Assembly (NCBI GenBank): GCA_015057315.1
Contig: SVER01000011.1
Location: forward strand, 1 to 64,000
DNA: 64,000 bases
Source of the DNA: Pseudobutyrivibrio ruminis
GTDB taxonomy: Bacteria; Bacillota; Clostridia; Lachnospirales; Lachnospiraceae
Direction: 5' to 3'
The translations under genes were made by a program, and so were the position numbers. Below the pieces are notes generated by a model, which was not told the DNA's origin, ran no database searches, and saw only the letters and a program-made list of their open reading frames with translations. How positions within the stretch are numbered: position 1 is the stretch's first letter; the number at the start of each line of letters is the position of its first letter. Shown here one piece after another: positions 34,966-43,644 of the stretch.

Positions 34966-36099
34966 TTAGCCAACCTGCTGATCTCTGTTAGTGTAAACAA
35001 CAGCAAGTATTTCTGCCACCGCCTGATAAAGCTCTGGCGGAATTGTTTCATCTATTTCAACTGTGGCATATAATGCCCTTGCTAGAGGCTTGTTCTCAAC
35101 TATTGGAACATCACTTTCCTTAGCTAAATCTTTGATTTTTTTTGCAAGATAATCCTCTCCCTTTGCCACAACTCTTGGGGCTTCATCCTTAGTATTGTCA
35201 TAAAGAATTGCAACCGCAATATGAGTTGGGTTTGTGATGACTACGTCTGCCTGGGGAACATTTTTCATCATTCTCCGCTGAGAGCTTTCCATCATCCTTT
35301 GTCTTTGTTTACCTTTAATCTGAGGATCACCTTCAGTATTTTTGTATTCGTCTTTAACCTCTTGCTTAGTCATCTTCATATCATCTTTGAATTTCCATCT
35401 TTGATATGCGTAGTCAGCAAGACCAAGAAAAATGTAAACAACACTAATTTTTATACCGGTATCAACGATAATCTCAAATATTAAACTTAATGCAGCATTT
35501 AAAGCTATATCATAAAGCAAAAACAATGTCTTGGCCTGATCCTTAATACTGGTGTAGGCTATAAAGCAAACCAGTCCAATCTTTGCAATAGCAAAAATCA
35601 GGTTTACAATTGACTGTTTTGAAAATATACGTTTAAAGCCACTAATTGGATTAAACTTTGACAGCTTAGGTTCAAGTGGCTTTAATGTTGGTTTCCAGCC
35701 AACCTGAACAAGATTTGTAACAAAATCTGCAGCAAATCCGATTAACAAAAAGGGCATTAATATAATAAGTGTCTTTGCTAAAAGCGGTCTAAGAATTCCA
35801 ATGAAAACCTGAATTGTAAGGCCACCTTTCGTATTTTCGATATCAGGCATAAGGGTGTATATCCATCTAAAGATATCCGATATGCGAACACCTGCAAACC
35901 CAAAGAAAATCCTAAGCGCCAAGAAGAACCCCAAAAGAGATACACCATTAACTATCTCTTTACTTTTTGCAACCTTACCTTCTTTTCTGGCATCAGAAAG
36001 CTTTTTACTGGTAGGTTCCTCTGTTTTTTCGCCCCCTTCACCGTCAGGAGCAAAAAATTGTAGATTATATGGAATTAGCAAATAATTCTTTTCATACAT
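34966..36099 (-). CDS. flhB: Flagellar export specificity-switch protein FlhB
   Basis: A 377-residue membrane protein with four membrane segments and a cytosolic domain that cleaves itself; the autocleavage motif NPTH is at residues 290-293 (VVITNPTHIAVAI). The cleavage changes export from rod/hook to filament substrates. The ATG at 36099 overlaps the fliR stop by one base; a TTG just before is in the same frame. In some Clostridia fliR and flhB are fused; here they are separate. Confidence 0.95.
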   Translation of the reverse strand: MYEKNYLLIPYNLQFFAPDGEGGEKTEEPTSKKLSDARKEGKVAKSKEIVNGVSLLGFFLALRIFFGFAGVRISDIFRWIYTLMPDIENTKGGLTIQVFIGILRPLLAKTLIILMPFLLIGFAADFVTNLVQVGWKPTLKPLEPKLSKFNPISGFKRIFSKQSIVNLIFAIAKIGLVCFIAYTSIKDQAKTLFLLYDIALNAALSLIFEIIVDTGIKISVVYIFLGLADYAYQRWKFKDDMKMTKQEVKDEYKNTEGDPQIKGKQRQRMMESSQRRMMKNVPQADVVITNPTHIAVAILYDNTKDEAPRVVAKGEDYLAKKIKDLAKESDVPIVENKPLARALYATVEIDETIPPELYQAVAEILAVVYTNRDQQVG

Positions 36100-36878
36100 C
36101 AATACAACCCCTGCAAATAAAGCGACATCATCTTCTTCATTTCTTTAAAAATAAATGTAGCAATGTCTGGTAGTAAAAATACCGTTAGAAACAGCACTGT
36201 AAATCCAACAATTATTTTAAGCTGGGCACCAACTGAAAACATGTGAATCTGAGGTGCCACCTTAACCATAATTCCAAGTATGGCATTAAGTACCATAATT
36301 ACCGCAAATACTGGAAGAACAATTCTAAATCCAATAATAAAAATATCAGTGATAAAGGTAATGGTACTTGTTAGCAATGAATCCCATTTAAATATGGTTC
36401 CTCCAATGGGAATGAGTGTGTATGCATCAACGAAAGTCTTGAATATATATCGATGCATTCCCGATAAAATCAACAAAATCATAATGAAATTGTTGTAAAG
36501 TGTTCCTGTTGCAGAATTTTCAGTCTGTAAAGACGGGTCATACTCCTGTGCCATAGATAGACCAATATTCATGTCTATCATATTTCCAGAAAGTAGAATA
36601 ATAAAATTGCAACAGAATGTGGCAAAGCCTATTATTAATCCTGTAATAGCCTCCTTAACAACTAAAAAAGCATATCCAACAACCGTAGAGTAATTAAGAG
36701 CGCTAAAATCCACAACAAAATACAAAAGTAAAGCAACTAAAGCAGAAAAGCCTATTTTAAGTCTAGCTGGTGTATTTCTTGTGTTAAAAAATGGCGCCAC
36801 TACTACAAACATGGATATGCGGGTAAGGAGTAACAAGTAATATTCAAAATTTTGTAATGTAAAATGAATACTAAACAT
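36099..36878 (-). CDS. fliR: Flagellar export gate protein FliR
   Basis: A 259-residue integral membrane protein with five to six hydrophobic segments, forming the export channel together with FliP and FliQ. Family features include the N-terminal LLLLTRISMFVVVAPFFNTR and the MIDMNIGLSMAQEYDPSLQ region. It sits in the invariable fliP-fliQ-fliR-flhB order and overlaps flhB by one base. Confidence 0.95.
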   Translation of the reverse strand: MFSIHFTLQNFEYYLLLLTRISMFVVVAPFFNTRNTPARLKIGFSALVALLLYFVVDFSALNYSTVVGYAFLVVKEAITGLIIGFATFCCNFIILLSGNMIDMNIGLSMAQEYDPSLQTENSATGTLYNNFIMILLILSGMHRYIFKTFVDAYTLIPIGGTIFKWDSLLTSTITFITDIFIIGFRIVLPVFAVIMVLNAILGIMVKVAPQIHMFSVGAQLKIIVGFTVLFLTVFLLPDIATFIFKEMKKMMSLYLQGLY

Positions 36879-36883
36879 CTATT

Positions 36884-37153
36884 CTAGCCCAGGTATATGG
36901 AAAAGTTTGCCCAAAGGTCTGTAATATAATTAACAAGCACTGTGAGCATCCATGGACCGAAAAACATAAGTGCTGCAAATACCCCTACAATCTTAGGTAT
37001 AAATGTAAGGGTTTGCTCCTGAATAGATGTGACTGTCTGAAAAATACTGATAACAAGACCTATCACAAGTGAAACTAGCAAAAGTGGTAATGATGTAATC
37101 AAAAGAATGTAGATACTATTTCTAATGATATCTAATACCTGTCCTTCAGTCAT
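36884..37153 (-). CDS. fliQ: Flagellar export gate protein FliQ
   Basis: An 89-residue protein with two membrane hairpins, exactly the family length (MTEGQVLDIIRNSIYILLIT; QTVTSIQEQTLTFIPKI). Four copies normally wrap the FliP/FliR channel. It lies 29 bases after fliP and 5 before fliR. Confidence 0.96.
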   Translation of the reverse strand: MTEGQVLDIIRNSIYILLITSLPLLLVSLVIGLVISIFQTVTSIQEQTLTFIPKIVGVFAALMFFGPWMLTVLVNYITDLWANFSIYLG

Positions 37154-37182
37154 AACCTATCCTCTCCTAAAATTTTCTATTA

Positions 37183-38043
37183 TTAATAGAATGTTTTCAC
37201 TAACCCGCCAATTACAAGATCCCATCCATCTACTAAAATGAAAAGTAGCATTTTGAATGGTAATGAAATAGTTGTAGGTGGAAGCATCATCATACCCATA
37301 GACATAAGCACCGATGCAACTACCATATCAATAACAATAAAAGGAACATAAATCAAAAAGCCTATAATAAATGCGGCCCTAAGCTCTGATAAGATGAAGG
37401 ATGGTACAAGGACTGTAAACGGAACCTCGTCTAATTCATCTAAGCTATAGGTGATACCTGCAATGTCACAAAACAAAGCCAAATCCTTTTCCTGAGTCTG
37501 TGGATACATAAACTCTCTAACAGGAGTAATCGCTGCATCTATTGCTTCCTCCTGGGTAATTTCGCCTGCATCAAATGGATCAATTGCATCTGTTTTAATC
37601 TGAGTTAAAACAGGTGACATAATGAACAATGTTAAAAACAACGCCAACCCTATCAAAATCTGATTTGGAGGCGCTGTATTAGTTCCAATAGCAGCGCGAA
37701 CAAAGTGAAGCACAATGACGCATCTGGTAAAGGATGTAAGCATTATCAGAATTGAAGGCGCTAAGGTAATGATAGTAAGAACAAGCAGCATTCTAAGTGT
37801 AGCTGTAAAATTACCGTCCTCACCATCAAATGTTAATGAAAAGCCCTTATTTCCGCTGCCGACAACCTCGTCCGATGCATTAGGTGCATTTTCAGTTGCA
37901 CCATAGCCCTCGTTACTGGCCCCATATTCTGTACCATATTCAGTTGCATAAGCTTCCATGCTCCAAGTAAAAAGTGTATATGAAATAACAGCCAGTGAAA
38001 AAATCAGGCTAAAAATCACATACCCCTTCTTTAATTTTTTCAT
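37183..38043 (-). CDS. fliP: Flagellar export gate protein FliP
   Basis: A 286-residue membrane protein. A signal-peptide-like segment (about 7-33) and a short Gly/Asn-rich outer stretch precede the conserved core with four membrane segments: TLAPSILIMLTSFTRCVIVL, NQILIGLALFLTLFIMSP and MMMLPPTTISLPFKMLLF. Five copies form the export pore with FliR and FliQ. Confidence 0.96.
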   Translation of the reverse strand: MKKLKKGYVIFSLIFSLAVISYTLFTWSMEAYATEYGTEYGASNEGYGATENAPNASDEVVGSGNKGFSLTFDGEDGNFTATLRMLLVLTIITLAPSILIMLTSFTRCVIVLHFVRAAIGTNTAPPNQILIGLALFLTLFIMSPVLTQIKTDAIDPFDAGEITQEEAIDAAITPVREFMYPQTQEKDLALFCDIAGITYSLDELDEVPFTVLVPSFILSELRAAFIIGFLIYVPFIVIDMVVASVLMSMGMMMLPPTTISLPFKMLLFILVDGWDLVIGGLVKTFY

Positions 38044-38061
38044 AACAATCTCGCCGCCTAA

Positions 38062-38424
38062 TTATTTTTGTTTCTTGGAAAGCTTCTCTAAAACTGTTTT
38101 AAAATCAACAGGTTGAATGCTTTCAACAGGCTCATCTAACTCTCTGAGCTGTGATGAGGATAATTCACCTAAAAGTGTAACCTCATCCTTACCTGTGGCA
38201 ACTACGAAGTATTTATCCTCACCAGCTCTAATAATTTGTACAAATTTATTGTTTGATAGCCTGATAGCCTCAATTATCTCTAGATTTTTTTTTGCCCCCA
38301 CTGTCTTTTGATATCCTGCAATCCACTTTGTGACAAAAGCGGTAAGTGCAAGAACCCCCACAAATACAAATAAGGCAAAAACCAATTGAAAGAAGCTTTC
38401 CCCCGCCGAAGAAAGAAGTATCAT
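38062..38424 (-). CDS. fliO: Flagellar assembly protein FliO/FliZ
   Basis: A 120-residue protein with one membrane segment (about 12-33, FQLVFALFVFVGVLALTAFV) and a small cytosolic domain (LEIIEAIRLSNNKFVQIIRA, YFVVATGKDEVTLLGEL) as in FliO, a chaperone for FliP assembly. I use the ATG at 38424, one base after the cheY stop; a TTG at 38433 in the same frame overlaps cheY and has a Shine-Dalgarno that is too close, so the start is not settled. Confidence 0.85.
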   Translation of the reverse strand: MILLSSAGESFFQLVFALFVFVGVLALTAFVTKWIAGYQKTVGAKKNLEIIEAIRLSNNKFVQIIRAGEDKYFVVATGKDEVTLLGELSSSQLRELDEPVESIQPVDFKTVLEKLSKKQK

Positions 38425-38425
38425 A

Positions 38426-38788
38426 TTATCCAATTACCTTCTTTACAGCTTCTAGTACACGCTCAGCCTGGAATGGCTTAACGATAAAGTCTTTTGCACC
38501 AGACTGAATAGCTTCAATAACCATAGCCTGCTGACCCATAGCAGAGCACATAATAACACATGCGTTAGGATCCTTTTCCTTGATTGCCTTAAGGGCACCA
38601 ATACCATCCATCTCAGGCATTGTGATATCAAGAAGTACAAGATCTGGAGAAAGCTCAGCATACTTATCAACAGCAATCTTGCCGTTTTCAGCTTCTCCGA
38701 CTACATTGTAGCCATTCTTGGTGAGAATGTCCTTAATCATCATTCTCATAAATGCAGCATCGTCACAGATTAAAATGTTTTTTGCCAT
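38426..38788 (-). CDS. cheY: Chemotaxis response regulator CheY
   Basis: A 120-residue single receiver domain. Phospho-acceptor Asp54 in VLLDITMPEMDG, the acidic pair at Asp9/Asp10, and the conserved Lys in FIVKPF. CheY-P binds FliM/FliY at the switch. It lies between fliY and fliO, as in B. subtilis, so the motor switch and its signal are made together. Confidence 0.97.
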   Translation of the reverse strand: MAKNILICDDAAFMRMMIKDILTKNGYNVVGEAENGKIAVDKYAELSPDLVLLDITMPEMDGIGALKAIKEKDPNACVIMCSAMGQQAMVIEAIQSGAKDFIVKPFQAERVLEAVKKVIG

Positions 38789-38813
38789 GTCTTCATCTCC
38801 TTAAATATATTGT

Positions 38814-40001
38814 TTATTCTTTGATGATTTCTGTTATTCGTACACCAAAAGACTCCTCGATTACTACGACTTCGCCTTTTGCCACGTACTTGCCGTTCAC
38901 AAGTACATCTATTGGTTCACCGGCTATTTTATTTAGCTCGATGATGGTACCTGGTGCAAAATCCAAAATATCTTGGATTGTTTTATTGGTTCGACCTAAC
39001 TCAACTGTAACCTCCAAAGGCACATCTAAGATTAAGTCGATATTCTCCTGAGCGAACTGTGCTGCAAAGCCAGGGCCGAAAGGAGAAAACTGTGCAGGCT
39101 GTACATTTACCTGCTGCTGAGGTGGATACATATATTGTGGCATCATCATAGGCTGACCTTGTGGCATCTGCCCTGCCATCATATTTGGATCCATCTGTGG
39201 TGGTGGAGCAGCCTGTGGTGGTGGGGCTGCTGCCTCTGGTGCTGGTTGTGGTGCCGGCGCTTCTGCTGGTGCTTCTGCTATTCCGTCATCCACTGTAGAC
39301 TTAGAATCAGACTCCATATTATTGAGTACTGAATCACACATCTCCTTGGCAAGTGAAATAGGATACAGCTGCATCATTTCACTGTCTACCAGTGTTCCAA
39401 TTTCCATCTTAAAGGCTATTCTTACGAAATTGTCCTTTAAGAATTCGTCAATCTCACCCGCATCTATTGTAGCCAAATCTGTAAGAGTGGCTGTAGGAGG
39501 TGATATATCTACCATTTTATTTAGCATAGATGAAAGGGATGTTGCACTTGCTCCCATCATCTGGTTCATGGCCTCTGATATTGCCGATAGATGAAGGTCT
39601 GTTATCTCACCATCTATATTGGTGCCATCTCCACCCATCATCAGGTCTGTGATAACCTTTACGTCATCCTCTTTTAGTACAAGGATGTTAGAACCATCAA
39701 GGCCCTTAGTATAACCAATTCTAACTACAACGCAGGAATTATCATAATTAGATGCTAAATCTTCCCAGTTAGTTTCAGTAACAACCGGTGTTGATATTTC
39801 TACCTTTTGGTTAACCAAGGAGAAAAGTGTTGTTGCTGCACTTCCCATGCTGATATTGGCAACCTCACCAATTGTATCTATTTGCTGTTCAGAAAGTTCT
39901 CCACCGCCTCCTGACGATCCGCTTTCCGAAGGGCTTGCATCTGGAATACCCCCACTAAGTAGTGCATTAATCTCATCCTGTGATAATACACCGTCTCCCA
40001 T
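38814..40001 (-). CDS. fliY: Flagellar motor switch phosphatase FliY (CheC-FliN fusion)
   Basis: A 395-residue C-ring protein. It begins with a FliM-like CheY-binding peptide (MGDGVLSQDEINALLSGG), then a CheC-type phosphatase domain (about 35-230; QIDTIGEVANISMGSAATTL and LSAISEAMNQMMGASATSLS), a linker of about 70 residues rich in Pro, Gln, Ala and Met (about 240-310), and the FliN/SpoA domain (about 320-395; LDVPLEVTVELGRT). It removes phosphate from CheY-P at the motor. Confidence 0.95.
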   Translation of the reverse strand: MGDGVLSQDEINALLSGGIPDASPSESGSSGGGGELSEQQIDTIGEVANISMGSAATTLFSLVNQKVEISTPVVTETNWEDLASNYDNSCVVVRIGYTKGLDGSNILVLKEDDVKVITDLMMGGDGTNIDGEITDLHLSAISEAMNQMMGASATSLSSMLNKMVDISPPTATLTDLATIDAGEIDEFLKDNFVRIAFKMEIGTLVDSEMMQLYPISLAKEMCDSVLNNMESDSKSTVDDGIAEAPAEAPAPQPAPEAAAPPPQAAPPPQMDPNMMAGQMPQGQPMMMPQYMYPPQQQVNVQPAQFSPFGPGFAAQFAQENIDLILDVPLEVTVELGRTNKTIQDILDFAPGTIIELNKIAGEPIDVLVNGKYVAKGEVVVIEESFGVRITEIIKE

Positions 40002-40002
40002 T

Positions 40003-40983
40003 CTACTGCTCCTCCCTAATGATTTGTGTCACTCTAACTGCGTAATCCTTACCTGATGCTCCTGGAAGGGCTTGGAACTTCTTTATATCGCCCACGAAAA
40101 CATCTAGCTCTTGATCTACCTTAGTATCAAGTCTAACTATATCCCCAACTTGAAGTTGAGAGAAATCAGCTACCGTAATTGTACTATTACCAAGCACTGC
40201 GGTAACTGGTATCTTAGCGTGAGTAATTAGTGCTTCAACAGTCTCTGAATAATTCTCACCTGCTTTCTCCTTTTGACTACTATACCAGAATTTTGTGTTT
40301 AATTTGTCCATAACTGGCTCTAAAGTAATAAAAGGTAAACAAATATTCATAAGACCTTCTACATCGCCGATTTTTATATTTACTGTTACAATTGCAATCA
40401 TCTCTGACGGCGATATAATCTGTGCGAACTGGGAGTTTGTCTCAATTCTTTCAAGTCTAGGATGAACATCAAGTACGTTCTCCCAGGGCTCTCTAAGCAG
40501 GTCCACACATGAAGTCATAACTCTTTCTATAAGTAACAGCTCAATTTCTGAGAAATCTCTTATTTTATCAAGTGGTTCTCCTTCTCCTCCAAGCATTCTG
40601 TCAACCATGGCAAAACCAAGATTCGAAGCCATTTCTACGATTATATTCCCCTCTAAGGGAGAAAAATCTACTACGCCTAAAAGTACAGGATTTGAAAGAG
40701 AGTTTGAAAACTCCATATAGGTAACAGCCTCGGAGTTCATTACCTCTACCTGTATATTTTTTCTAAGAAATATCGGTAAATTGGTGGAAAGTAATCTTCC
40801 GTAATGCTCGAAGATAATTTCCATTGTACGAAGATGTTCCTTAGAAAACTTGGATGGCCTTGCAAAATCATAATTCTTAACAGGCTTTTCTTTATTATTT
40901 TTTATTTCTTCTGCGTCTAGTTCACCGCTTGTTAAGGCGTTCAGCAGGTTGTCTATTTCGTTTTGTGAAAGAACGTCACCCAA
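40003..40983 (-). CDS. fliM: Flagellar motor switch protein FliM
   Basis: A 326-residue C-ring protein with the N-terminal CheY-P binding peptide (LSQNEIDNLLNAL), a middle domain (GGEGEPLDKIRDFSEIE; GLMNICLPF) that binds FliG, and a C-terminal FliN-like domain. The start is TTG at 40983, with GGTGAG six bases upstream. A separate short frame with a perfect AGGAGG (40953-41030) overlaps this start. The gene precedes fliY by two bases. Confidence 0.95.
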   Translation of the reverse strand: MGDVLSQNEIDNLLNALTSGELDAEEIKNNKEKPVKNYDFARPSKFSKEHLRTMEIIFEHYGRLLSTNLPIFLRKNIQVEVMNSEAVTYMEFSNSLSNPVLLGVVDFSPLEGNIIVEMASNLGFAMVDRMLGGEGEPLDKIRDFSEIELLLIERVMTSCVDLLREPWENVLDVHPRLERIETNSQFAQIISPSEMIAIVTVNIKIGDVEGLMNICLPFITLEPVMDKLNTKFWYSSQKEKAGENYSETVEALITHAKIPVTAVLGNSTITVADFSQLQVGDIVRLDTKVDQELDVFVGDIKKFQALPGASGKDYAVRVTQIIREEQ

Positions 40984-41030
40984 AGTTTTCTCACCACCAT
41001 TCGTCCCAGTAATAATGTATTTCGGCTCAT
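40953..41030 (-). CDS. Candidate 25-residue leader peptide overlapping fliM start
   Basis: ATG at 41030 follows AGGAGG (41037-41042) at ideal distance; the frame ends with TAG at 40953, 31 bases into fliM, in a different frame. The peptide is MSRNTLLLGRMVVRKLWVTF plus five residues, basic, with no known match. It may couple fliM translation to its own, or be a chance frame. Confidence 0.3.
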   Translation of the reverse strand: MSRNTLLLGRMVVRKLWVTFFHKTK

Positions 41031-41061
41031 TTAAAGCCTCCTACGGCAAGAGCCTTACAGC

Positions 41062-41586
41062 TTATTGATAAGTCGCACTACTGAAGTTAACTCTTACAAT
41101 AAATGCTGATTTAAACAATCCCTGGAGAGCTTCAAGAATTTCTTCCTTTACCTCATCCTCGTTATTTTTCATATCATCAATAGTGTGATTCTTAACTATT
41201 GTATTTATGGTATCTCTTATAACGCTGTCATAAGTTGCTAAAGAACCATCTGGAGCAATTGTTGCGTAATCCTCATTTGTACTGTCAAGAGATAACGATA
41301 CACTAAGCACAGCGTAATGAGTTCCTCCATCGCCACTATCAGCTAAGTTTATAGTAAGATTTTCGCCTGTATTAACGGCGTAATCTACCATATCGGATAC
41401 ATTTACTGCCAGTGAACCTGCGGTATCTCCAGCCACCAAATCCAAATCTATAGCTGAGCACACCTTTGTGATAAGTTCATTAGCTTTTTGCGTCTCTGGT
41501 ATGATAGTTATTGTCAAAACAGCTGTAAGAACAAGATTAACAACAACCAGTGCAAGTATAACTACTGTAATCAAATTCTTCTTCAT
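41062..41586 (-). CDS. fliL: Flagellar basal body-associated protein FliL
   Basis: A 174-residue protein with one membrane segment (residues 4-28, NLITVVILALVVVNLVLTAV) and an outer domain of stomatin-like fold that surrounds the stator. Family assignment relies on size, topology, the C-terminal NFSSATYQ ending and position between motB and fliM; sequence identity in this family is generally low. Confidence 0.85.
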   Translation of the reverse strand: MKKNLITVVILALVVVNLVLTAVLTITIIPETQKANELITKVCSAIDLDLVAGDTAGSLAVNVSDMVDYAVNTGENLTINLADSGDGGTHYAVLSVSLSLDSTNEDYATIAPDGSLATYDSVIRDTINTIVKNHTIDDMKNNEDEVKEEILEALQGLFKSAFIVRVNFSSATYQ

Positions 41587-41598
41587 GATTTGCCTTTC

Positions 41599-42501
41599 TT
41601 ATTCATCTGTATTAGATGAATATGAGTTGTAAATTTTGATTTCAACACGTCTATTTCTTGCTCGTCCCTCTGCAGTGCTATTATCTGCTATAGGGACATA
41701 TTCGCCTCGACCTGCGGATTTAATATAAGCAGGATTAAGATTAGTAACCTGTCGTATTCTTTCGGCAACATAAAGTGCTCTGTACATTGAAAGTACATCG
41801 TTATTCTCGTAAGTACCAGATTTCATTGGAACATTATCTGTATGTCCCTCTATTTCAATAATATTATTTGTATACTGTGAAAGTATTTTGGATAAATTAT
41901 CAACTATAGGTATAGCATCTTCTGTAAGCACTGCCTTACCAGAATCAAAAAGCAAAGCACCATTAATGGTAATCATTACGTAATTTGCATTAAAATCAAC
42001 TTCCACCTGATCCTGAAGACCATATTCTGAAAGCTTGCTTTCAATCTCTTCTGCAATGGACTCGCTTTCTGTAGCACCAGCTTCCTCTAAAGCTTCTTGT
42101 GCCTCTTCTACAGAAACGCCATTTGAGGTTTCCTCACCTTCATTTGAAGCAGAGCCATCTTCCTGTTGTTCTCCTTCATTTTGGGTATCGGTTGATCCCT
42201 CCTTTTCATACTGCTCATCATCACCATCATGAACACTATTAAAATAATCATCAAACATTTCAAGCTGACTGATTCCAGAAGAAATCATCTGTCCCTCACC
42301 AATAGAGGTTCCGCCTGATGAAAATATACTAAAACTAGACTGGATACTTGCTATTACTTCCTGGAATTTCTCCGTATCTGTGCTACTCATAGAGAAAAGC
42401 AATACGAAGAAGCAAAGTAACAGGTTCATCAAGTCTGAGAAGGTGGCCATCCAGGCAGGAGAACCAGCAGGAGCCTCCTCTTGCTTTGGCTTCTTTGCCA
42501 T
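41599..42501 (-). CDS. motB: Flagellar stator protein MotB
   Basis: A 300-residue stator protein. Residues PAWMATFSDLMNLLLCFFVL contain the ion-binding Asp23 in the membrane segment; the C-terminal OmpA-like domain (about 165-295) binds peptidoglycan (IEIEGHTDNVP, RALYVAERI, SAGRGEYVPIADN, RARNRRVEI). Between them lies an acidic, Ser/Glu-rich stretch (about 85-145) longer than usual. It overlaps the motA stop by one base. Whether H+ or Na+ drives it cannot be told. Confidence 0.95.
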   Translation of the reverse strand: MAKKPKQEEAPAGSPAWMATFSDLMNLLLCFFVLLFSMSSTDTEKFQEVIASIQSSFSIFSSGGTSIGEGQMISSGISQLEMFDDYFNSVHDGDDEQYEKEGSTDTQNEGEQQEDGSASNEGEETSNGVSVEEAQEALEEAGATESESIAEEIESKLSEYGLQDQVEVDFNANYVMITINGALLFDSGKAVLTEDAIPIVDNLSKILSQYTNNIIEIEGHTDNVPMKSGTYENNDVLSMYRALYVAERIRQVTNLNPAYIKSAGRGEYVPIADNSTAEGRARNRRVEIKIYNSYSSNTDE

Positions 42502-43298
42502 TAGCCTTCACCTCCTCCATCGCCTCCGCCAATAGCTTCACGAGCTGAAGGTGGCAAGAAGGATTTAAGTTTTTCTTCTATTACTCGTGGGTTTTCACCT
42601 GCTTGAATAGACAGCAAGCCCTCCACTGTAATACTCTTAGACATAGTCTCTAATCCACTGTTAACACCAAGCTTATTTCCTATAGGGCCTGTAAGCCAAT
42701 TGGCAATTAGAGAACCATAAAGTGTTGTAAGTAAGGCAACGGCCATGTTAGGACCGATTGTAGATGCATCCTCAAGGTTCTTTAACATGTTAACCAGACC
42801 TACTAGGGTACCAATCATTCCCCAGGCTGGTCCCATTTCACCCCATTTAGACCAAAAGTTGATAACAACCTTATGTCTTGATTCCATATTATCAAGATCC
42901 GTTTCAAGAATAGCTCTTACAAGCTCAGGATCTGTACCATCTACTACTAAGTTAATTCCTTTTTTTAGGAATTCATCATCTATACTATGTGCTGCCTCTT
43001 CTAGGGCAAGTATACCCTCTTTTCTGGAAATATTGGCCAGATTAATGATTTGAGAAATACTATCAGCTGGGCTTACTACCTTTGGTTCATTAATAGCTAA
43101 AGTGATACCCTTTAGTCCACCAATGAAGTCCGCCATCTTATTACACGCCAAACAAGAAGACAATGAACCACCAATTGTGATAATAACTGATGGAACGTCT
43201 ATGAAGTTTGCCATTGCTGCGACACCACCGGATGAAACGATTCCGAAGATAACCATTACAACACCCAGTACCAAACCAGCTAAAGTAGCTATATCCAA
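42501..43298 (-). CDS. motA: Flagellar stator protein MotA
   Basis: A 265-residue stator protein with four membrane segments and the conserved WGMIGTLVGLVNMLKNL and MAVALLTTLYGSLIANW helices that line the ion path. I place the start at TTG 43298 (MDIATLAGLVLGVV), with GGTGAG just upstream, much like fliM; upstream GTG codons at 43310 fall in the ribosome binding site. First gene of the second motility operon, with a promoter at 43374-43402. Confidence 0.94.
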   Translation of the reverse strand: MDIATLAGLVLGVVMVIFGIVSSGGVAAMANFIDVPSVIITIGGSLSSCLACNKMADFIGGLKGITLAINEPKVVSPADSISQIINLANISRKEGILALEEAAHSIDDEFLKKGINLVVDGTDPELVRAILETDLDNMESRHKVVINFWSKWGEMGPAWGMIGTLVGLVNMLKNLEDASTIGPNMAVALLTTLYGSLIANWLTGPIGNKLGVNSGLETMSKSITVEGLLSIQAGENPRVIEEKLKSFLPPSAREAIGGGDGGGEG

Positions 43299-43373
43299 AA
43301 CTCTCACCACCCCGTAATTTTTTAGAAAATCTAGCCAAATTGCATGGAATTACGCGCTTTAACTTTTGTGTAT

Positions 43374-43402
43374 ATTTTACTAGATTTAAACTTTATTGTC
43401 TA
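43374..43402 (-). promoter_or_regulatory. Sigma-A type promoter for motA operon
   Basis: Minus strand TAGACA (43397-43402), 17 bases, TAAAAT (43374-43379). The start would be near 43367, giving a leader of about 70 nt. No sigma-28 type site is visible. The rest of 43299-43524 is AT-rich and holds no gene of credible length. Confidence 0.6.
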
Positions 43403-43524
43403 CTTTTATACATAAAATCCTCTCATATTATTGTGTTTTTTCCATGTCCTAACCACTAAATATAGAATATTCACAAAATTTTTAAAATTTCATTACACAA
43501 TCATTCTACGCGGCCTCCAAAACA

Positions 43525-43620
43525 AAAACCAGATTGTTACGCTCTCAAGCCTTAGTATTACTCCGTCGCGAAATTGCTCCTCGAGTAACACTAAGAGCTT
43601 GATAGCTACAATCTGGTTTT
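43525..43620 (-). repeat. Repeat B: structured hairpin ending the flgE operon
   Basis: Outer 13-bp perfect stem (AAAACCAGATTGT, 43525-43537, with 43608-43620), the TAC/T internal loop, GCT/AGC, a 1x1 mismatch, and an inner stem of about 20 pairs (43545-43562 with 43584-43602) with one bulge and one mismatch. The 21-base apical loop (43563-43583) has GTCGCGAAATTGCTCC. On the minus strand GGTTTTTGTTTTGG follows, so it can end flgE transcription. It shares loop and base with repeat A. Confidence 0.75.
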
Positions 43621-43644
43621 ATCTAGATTTTATTTGTTCAACAA

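Noticed and set aside
36099-36102. fliR-flhB fusion or frameshift
   Set aside because: Such fusions exist in Clostridia, but here fliR has a clear stop and flhB a full N-terminus in another frame.
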